Below are positions 58,121 to 64,000 of a stretch of DNA of 64,000 bases, in pieces. Positions within the stretch are counted from its first letter, which is position 1, and every line of letters begins with the position of its first letter. The position numbers and the translations under genes are program-made. The notes under the pieces are model-generated. The model did no database searches. It saw only the letters and a program-made list of their open reading frames with translations, and was not told the DNA's origin. This DNA is from Tuctoria greenei (lineage: Eukaryota > Streptophyta > Magnoliopsida > Poales > Poaceae): contig JAYESD010000004.1 in NCBI GenBank assembly GCA_036927565.1, positions 89,656,942 through 89,720,941 on the forward strand, in the 5' to 3' direction.

Positions 58121-61100
58121 TGTGGGGACCGAAATCCCAACATCCAAGGATCTCATCGGGTGGTATCGTGTGATGCGACACCCAACAGTATACAAGAAAA
58201 GAACGAGGATAAAATACAATACCAAGTTTTTATTTATAAACATAGCGGAAGTTTCATAATACTAAGCGGTAGGAACGTAACCTATACATCATAGCTACGC
58301 TCTCAGCACTAGCTATGCAAAAGCAAAGTCATCCATGTCTTGGATGCTTCACACTAGCAACAAAAAACTTACAGCGGCGTGCAGGGCTCCACTCACTGTA
58401 AACCCTGGAGGGGGTGCAACCTCGTCGATTAACCCATCATCAGTCGTATAATCTGCAAAAACTTGTTAACTATAAACGTGAGTTTAAGGCTTAGCAAGAC
58501 TAACCCGTCTCACTAGACATATGTAGGGTGATTACTAAGCATAGGTAAGGTAAAGCAGTAAAAGACTCGCCTACATGTGGATCCTTAGCTTTCAAGTTAT
58601 TATCAGCAGCATACTAGTTAAATGAAAGTAAATTTAGTGATCATATTGAACAGCAATCAAAACTCCAAAATAATTATAATTCAATACATCGTATTCTCCT
58701 GACTTCTTCAGTATTTACTACGTCACGACACAGTGAACAAGTGGTACTCTATTACCGCGAGGGACGGTGATTGCAATTAGGACACACCCGGACAACACGA
58801 CACATACGCACTTTCAGAAGCGCCAGTGAGTACATACAGTAGTACCTACATAACACTTCAGTACTAGTCGTATATGGCCACCTTTCACCCAACACTTGAA
58901 TGTCAAATCGGTCGATCTGTCGCGAGCAGGAGGTCACTACGTGGGGCGTACTCTAACAAGCCCACCAACTGATTTACACCTTGCTGCCCTCAACCCATGC
59001 CTATAAAATGGAACGGAATGCCTCGACAAACCAGTATCAAGCTACGTCAGTTTACTGGAGCCCATTTCTCCAGTATGTCACTGGTACGGTTCAAACTTGT
59101 CCAGTAGGGCCGCACACGGCGTGGGCCTTAATCGACACAAGCAGTGCTACGCACGTGAGACCACGTCTCGCAAAATCCTAACCATTGCTCGGTCTTAATT
59201 TCATATTTATAAACCATTTCTTGATCCAATTTGTTATGTGTGATAAAATCCTATCTCGCGAGTAGATTCCAACTACTCGACTTCTACCGGATCCCTATGA
59301 ATATAAGCATGGCATCTTCGATTCGTCGGGTTGTAGACCTACCCAAGACTCCATTGGATTTGTGGGCCATGCAAGTGGATGTCAAACACCTTAAACGTAA
59401 TGTACAACCATTTGAAGACGTAAGGTGAATGAAAACTGCAAAGACATTGTAAAGAACTTAAATGCAAACCGGGACTTGCCTGAAAACGGGTCCGGGTCTA
59501 TGTTAGTCTCCGGCAGCTGGACTTCCAAGGCTTCCGGCTGCTCCTTGACTTCAGTTACTAGACGATATGCATATACTATATATGAATGACTTTGAAAATA
59601 ATTAATATGTTAAAGGTCACAAGCTAATATCATGTGATCAAATTAAGATGAGGATCTTATTTGGTTTTGGGACTTTTATGGTAGATATAGGAACTATAGT
59701 GGAGACTCTTGCAAAGAACAGGAGATGATCAAGGAAGTTTGTTGCCTCTAAAAATTATGGTAACCAATAACAGGGTTAACAGGGCTGGGCCGCACCGAGG
59801 GCAACAGGGTTAACCCGCGCAGCCGCACCAGATCCAGAGCTGCAGCTCATCACATGCGGGAGAATCAGTCGGTGACCTGTGGGACCCGCGAGGCTTTCGT
59901 CCACCTCGCGACACACCGATCTGCCGTGGCGGCGCTGCACTGGCGAGCTCGCCGCGATGGCTGCATCGACCTCCACTCAACACGACCCTGACCGCCTAGC
60001 CATAAAATCGACCGCACAACACGATGGTGAGGTCCAATCGCGGCGATGACAGCCGGAGATGGTGGCGTGACGGCGGCGGCAGAGCTAGGGTTTTGGCGAT
60101 GGCCGGAATCGCTCCGGGATGGCGCAAAAGGCTCGGAAAAGGCTAGAAATGTTCCTGGAAGGACGAGGTTAGAAAGGGGTGACATTGGCGGCGGACCGAC
60201 AAATTTCCATTGGCGGTGGGGAAAACATGAATATCTCAGACTCTACTCCATGGCGTCCACTTATTCTTGGCAGAGAGGTGCACTAGGAGGTACATAGTAT
60301 AATCCTTAATTGGATTGAAGAGTCATTACACATAGAAACAGAATCAAACCGAGAAGTGAGCTAGTTCATGGGCTACGACCGAAAGCAAAACGCGTATTAT
60401 TTGCACGATATGGAATGAAATGAAGAACGGTTTGTACTGTGAGAAAGGTCGTGTCTTGGCGATCCTAGTTGCTTCTGAGAGCAGCTCGAGAGAGGGGTTG
60501 TGGCATCGGCACGATGCGGAGGCAGTAGTGTCCTTACGGCGGCTGGACAGCGGTGCCTGTAAAACTGCAAAAATGCCGCCTTGTAGCCGACGAATGAAGG
60601 AACTAAAAGATTGAGAAGGTAGAGGGAAGGCTTAGGTACCACTTTGCAATTGGGAGGACGACCAGATTTGGCACGACGTCGAGCTCGTCGGGCGCGCAGT
60701 GATGCGGCGGTGGTTTGCGCTCGGGAGCGATGAAAGAACTGGTGCCTTTCCCTTCGGCCAGAGATATGAAGATAAGGAGGAGAAGAGTGGAGGGGGAACA
60801 TGCAACCGGGGTGCCATGCAGCTGCTTGCCGACAGTGAGCCGTTTGCCGCACCGGGCGTCAAACGGCGGGGAGTCAGAACAGAGCACTCACAGCAAACGT
60901 CTCCCTGACTAGTGGGTCCCACCGTTCTTATCCTCATCCCTTCTCTGCAACTTACATTCCCTTACCAAACTTGATCCAAAAATCTTAGATTTTTGTGGAG
61001 AGGCCAAATCAATGTTGTAGATTCATATTCTGAAATTGGATTTCGAATTTGAACAATTTTCAGTTAAATTTCAGATTCCAATTTGAATTTGTCTTGAATT

Positions 61101-61514
61101 TGCTAAACGTCTCAAATAAAATAGCAAATGGAATTCAAAATTCTTGAAACTTTGCAGGACGGCTATTTGGAATATAATGAGGTCATGGAAAAATCTATAG
61201 CCCCTGATTTGAATATTTTGACAGGGCCTAAATGCACAGTGCTATATTCAAATTAATTTGAATATATTTAGTACTGCTTAGTGTTTTGCCCTAGCAAATT
61301 TCGTTTCAATAAAGTCCAAAATTTGTAGCAAGGTCATGAATTATCCTAGGTTCATTGGTGAAGTCCATCCCTTATGTTAATAAAATTTGAGTAAGAGTGA
61401 ATGAAATTTTTTTGATGATATCAAGTTCATGTGTACAATCATAATTCATCTCCACAATGGTTGATAACAAACGGGTAACTGAACATTATATTAAAGAAAA
61501 ACTGGGATTTTACA
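58121..61514 (-). repeat. Gypsy C 5' LTR
   Basis: It has the same ends as 47225-50383. The conserved inverted repeat is at 58158-58183. It contains a GC-rich block (about 59773-60277) absent from the other LTR, and an extra short stretch near 59675-59705. ORFs in the GC-rich parts are not supported as genes. Confidence 0.95.
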
Positions 61515-61519
61515 TTATG

Positions 61520-61890
61520 CTAGACGACAGCAGTCCATTGTTAGTGGTAGACGATTTCAATCTTCTACAAAGGCTGAATTACGAGAAGAATTGAGATGCA
61601 CTACGGAGGATATGCAACAACAACAGCAACAGACAAAGATGTTGCTGCAACAACAACAGCAACAAACACATATGCTGCAGCAATAGGTGCATTATTTGTA
61701 TATGTCTTAGGTAACATGTAATTTTATTATTTGAAAATATTATTCGATTTACAAATGTTTCTACTAAAGATATCACAACTAATTTACTTGATGCAGTTCA
61801 TGGGTCAAGGTAGCTCCAGTTCTCAGTTTGGTCTGTTGCAGCAACCTTACCTCGACATGATGCCTCGACCAATGCAGTCAGCACTATAGA
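61520..61890 (+). pseudogene. CACTA-2 second ORF, part 3 (C-terminal, Gln-rich)
   Basis: After the TTATG duplication the plus strand continues with RRQQSIVSGRRFQSSTKAEL, then EELRCTTEDMQQQQQ and two further Gln runs encoded by CAA/CAG, to a stop near 61685. After an intron-like gap (61690-61795) comes MGQGSSSSQFGLLQQPYLDM and a stop at 61887-61889. A basic stretch followed by a Gln-rich coiled C-terminal part is usual for this protein type. It joins part 2 in frame across gypsy C. Confidence 0.65.
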
Positions 61891-61915
61891 TTGGCTCCTC
61901 CTCACAGGTAAAACT

Positions 61916-63590
61916 TGTAGGATCGAAGAGCACGTGAAAAGCTACCAAAGGGAGGGTGAATGGTAGATTAAAAAATCTTATGCAGCGGAAACAATTAAAT
62001 CCCAACCCATTCGGCAGTAAAACGATCTGTTAAAAAAATCGTATGTCAGACTAATCTAAACATGTTTCACAGTGACAAAAATGATAGATATCACAGAGAA
62101 ACAAGTCACGAAGATGACACAACAAGAATCACCCAAATCTGTCGAGAGAAACTCAAGTTACGATTGAAAGATCGAACAAAGGTCAATATGTGCTACCGAG
62201 TAAAAAACAGATCTGTAATACTGCAAAAAAACTCGTGTAGATCAAAAACCACAAATCCTATGACTGTTAAATTTTAACAGATGATAGATAATCAACTTTT
62301 GAAGACAAACCAAAAAGAATGACATCAATTAGATCTGTAACACTCGAGTTATGATAAAACCACCAAAGAAAGGTAGTGTTGTGCAGAAAACTCGAAGAGA
62401 AAGACTTGACAAAAACAAGTTGGACGAACAAGGCACAAAAGTTCCTTTAAAGTACGATCTTTATTAAAAAGAACACAAGAGGAATAGCCCAAAAGTCGTC
62501 TCCCATGAGCTCTGGTCTCCCTTCTTATACAACCATCCCTTAGCAAGGCCCACCCAAAACTAACTAGGACTCTAATCCTACTCAGTTCACGAATCGAAAC
62601 TTTCCATAACTGCTCAAGACTCTTCTATATGCAAATAGAGGCAATCTTAAGACTTCCAAACACCTTAGGAACGTATCCCACATTCCTAAAACAACTCAAA
62701 TTCGTGACCCACATGAAATCCTATCATAACCAACTCAAAACTTTCCATTTTTGAGTCAAACAAGACTCAGCCACAGTCTGAGTCCATAACCTAGTCAGTT
62801 GGACCTTTTTGACCAATTCTTTACGTCCACATCTCTTCATCACGCCTTGGAACCATGCAGCCACGTCCGTGCACTCCTTGCACACGTTCAAACATCTTAC
62901 AACGACGTCCACGATACCTTCATATGCATTGTTCTTCATTCAAACATGTTGCGCAACCTCCCGATCAACTCAACCACAATTCCTCCCGAACTTGGTTGGT
63001 GAGCCTCATCTTCTCCCTAAGACTAGTTCAAAGGATCCCGTCACCAACCATGTCTTGAACTCAAGCAACACCTGCACATGAACAAACAACCAATACTTCC
63101 GAGCACAAGTCCTCGACTTGACTCTTGTTAGTTCTAAAACTACAACATCTTACGTGAGCACCTCACATAAGCATGTTGCAAACCATAACAAAATGATATC
63201 AACCATACAAACCAAAATGCACCAAGAACATAGCAAATAAATACTAAGCAATCTTTTCAGCAATGTAAAGCAAGTTCGAAAAATTTCACATTAAAAGCGG
63301 GAACATTGCAATCAAGCTCCGAATCTTGCCAAAACTAACCGGGGCTTGAGCCAGAGCTTACCAAAACTAGTACTACCTAGCGCTAGAGCTTACCAAAGCT
63401 TGTTCAACCTAGAGACGGAGCTAGAAAAACATGTCGGAGCTAACCAACATAAGTCAGACCTAGCAAAAACATATCAGATCTCAACGAAGACATGCTGAAG
63501 CTAAAGTCAGACCATGATAAAAAGATGTTATGGCAACATTCAAAACTTTTATTGTCAAAGCCAATGTATTCAGCACACATAGGTCTCACA
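61916..63590 (-). repeat. Copia A2 3' LTR
   Basis: It runs from TGTAGGATCG to GGTCTCACA and is 1675 bp, about 120 bp longer than in A1. The extra length lies at about 63340-63520, where units like GAGCTTACCAAA and TCGGAGCTAACCAA repeat. The U5 hairpin is at 61942-61966. The TATA region is changed: the plus strand has CTTATACAACC near 62524. It is more diverged from A1 than the two A1 LTRs are from each other. Confidence 0.92.
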
Positions 63591-64000
63591 ATCTCCCCCT
63601 TGATTAATGCAGTGGCAACACCATTTAAAATCCAAACATTGGCACGAAAAGTTTTGAGAACAATTTCTCCCCCTTTTTGAAAATCAAATGAGATAGAAAT
63701 AAATTTCTCCCCCTATACATATTTCTCCCCCTTGCATACTTATCTTTAAAAATTTACCATATTATATCTCCCCCTTTGACAATGTATTCAGCAAGGTTGA
63801 AAAAAGAAATTTTAATTGTTTTGAGCATATTATAACATATACATATAAAACAAAGCTCAACCAAGTCATACTATCAAGTAACTTACACTATCACATCAAT
63901 GAGATACATAAAGTAGTGTAAGCCATGCTAGAGATAAATGTAATTTTCAATCTAAGCAAGTCATGATCTCACAAACTTAACTATTTCAAGACCTAAAAGC
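63591..64000 (-). other. Polypurine tract and 3' non-coding region of copia A2
   Basis: The minus strand reads AAGGGGGAGAT next to the LTR. The rest is AT-rich with CTCCCCC words at 63668, 63709, 63726 and 63769. No ORF is supported. Confidence 0.8.

Larger units (their letters stand above)
47225..61514 (-). mobile_element. Gypsy C: complete-length Ty3/gypsy chromovirus, 14.3 kb
   Basis: The LTRs of 3159 and 3394 bp have TG...CA ends, with a PBS, a polypurine tract and a perfect 5-bp target duplication TTATG (47220-47224 and 61515-61519). On the minus strand: leader, an extra ORF (56186-55200), gag (54845-53641), protease, reverse transcriptase, RNase H, integrase with chromodomain. The long LTRs, Met-type PBS, extra ORF before gag and chromodomain resemble what I recall of rice RIRE3/RIRE8. 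It interrupts the second ORF of CACTA-2. All coding parts carry stops or frameshifts. Confidence 0.95.
32264..61915 (+). mobile_element. CACTA-2: En/Spm-like DNA transposon, left end and both ORFs, with nested retrotransposons
   Basis: It starts CACTACATGAAGCG at 32264 inside gypsy B; ACT at 32261-32263 is a candidate 3-bp duplication. It carries subterminal repeats, a relic TNP2 transposase gene (33261-35945) and a second ORF of the plant Ptta/En/Spm type, in three pieces (35984-37118, 46771-47224, 61520-61890). Removing copia A1 and gypsy C with one copy of each target duplication leaves about 5.7 kb of CACTA sequence. The right terminus is not reached: copia A2 begins at 61916, so the CACTA end should lie beyond the window. 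Confidence 0.8.
61916..64000 (-). mobile_element. Copia A2: 3' LTR and start of the internal region, truncated by the window
   Basis: It belongs to the same family as A0 and A1. The LTR starts TGTAGGATCG at 61916 after AAACT (candidate duplication 61911-61915, untestable). Its internal sequence from 63591 is collinear with A1 38670-39110 (polypurine tract, repeated CTCCCCC words). The rest, including pol and the 5' LTR, lies beyond 64000. Confidence 0.9.

Noticed and set aside
61600..61690. CAA/CAG microsatellite
   Set aside because: The repeat is in frame with the CACTA-2 second ORF and encodes its Gln-rich tail, so it is part of the coding remnant.
1..64000. Centromeric satellite, host gene or organelle insertion
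   Set aside because: No tandem array with a 150-180 bp period and no intact non-transposon reading frame or organelle-like stretch was recognised.

Overview
This is plant nuclear DNA, most likely from a grass (Poaceae). I see no intact host gene, no tRNA or rRNA gene and no CRISPR array. Nearly everything is transposable-element sequence: SIRE-like Ty1/copia elements with 1.5-1.7 kb LTRs, Ty3/gypsy chromoviruses with 3.2-3.5 kb LTRs and a chromodomain, CACTA (En/Spm) DNA transposons, and one Mutator-like MITE. This density of nested elements fits pericentromeric or other gene-poor heterochromatin. The grass assignment rests on the element families; no species can be read from the window.

Layout, left to right. 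1-2674: right end of a CACTA element (CACTA-1) with a decayed ORF ending in an Ulp1-like peptidase domain. It is inserted into copia A0 (2675-6393, minus strand), of which gag, the start of pol, the PBS and half an LTR remain. 6394-10816: two gypsy-type LTR fragments head to head, forming a large inverted repeat, with a MITE (8918-9152) inside. 10817-13848: a short unidentified coding remnant, then the probable 3' end of another copia-like element. 13849-32263: gypsy B (minus strand), with one 3.5 kb LTR and a pol gene split by a complete copia B element (18803-30334).

32264 to about 61915: CACTA-2 (plus strand), inserted in the protease-gag region of gypsy B. It carries a relic TNP2-type transposase gene and a second ORF of the plant Ptta/En/Spm type. 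That second ORF is cut into three pieces by two complete retrotransposons: copia A1 (37119-46765, 5-bp duplication CAGCC) and gypsy C (47225-61514, 5-bp duplication TTATG). A third, copia A2 (61916 to beyond the window end), lies just after it. The insertion order is therefore gypsy B, then CACTA-2, then A1, gypsy C and A2. Copia B entered gypsy B independently.

All six identifiable LTR retrotransposons are on the minus strand and both CACTA elements on the plus strand. None of the coding regions is intact, but several catalytic motifs survive: the A1 reverse transcriptase YVDD, the A1 integrase D,D,E, the gypsy C reverse transcriptase FIDD and its protease DSGA. The most interesting points are: a hairpin near the LTR end whose stem covaries between two copia families while the loop is kept; a conserved inverted repeat just inside the PBS-side end of the gypsy LTRs; dense GGACTAGTCC-type palindromes in copia B; an extra 550-codon reading frame in copia B with stops but no frameshift; and unrelated blocks within the two LTRs of gypsy C despite a matching target duplication.
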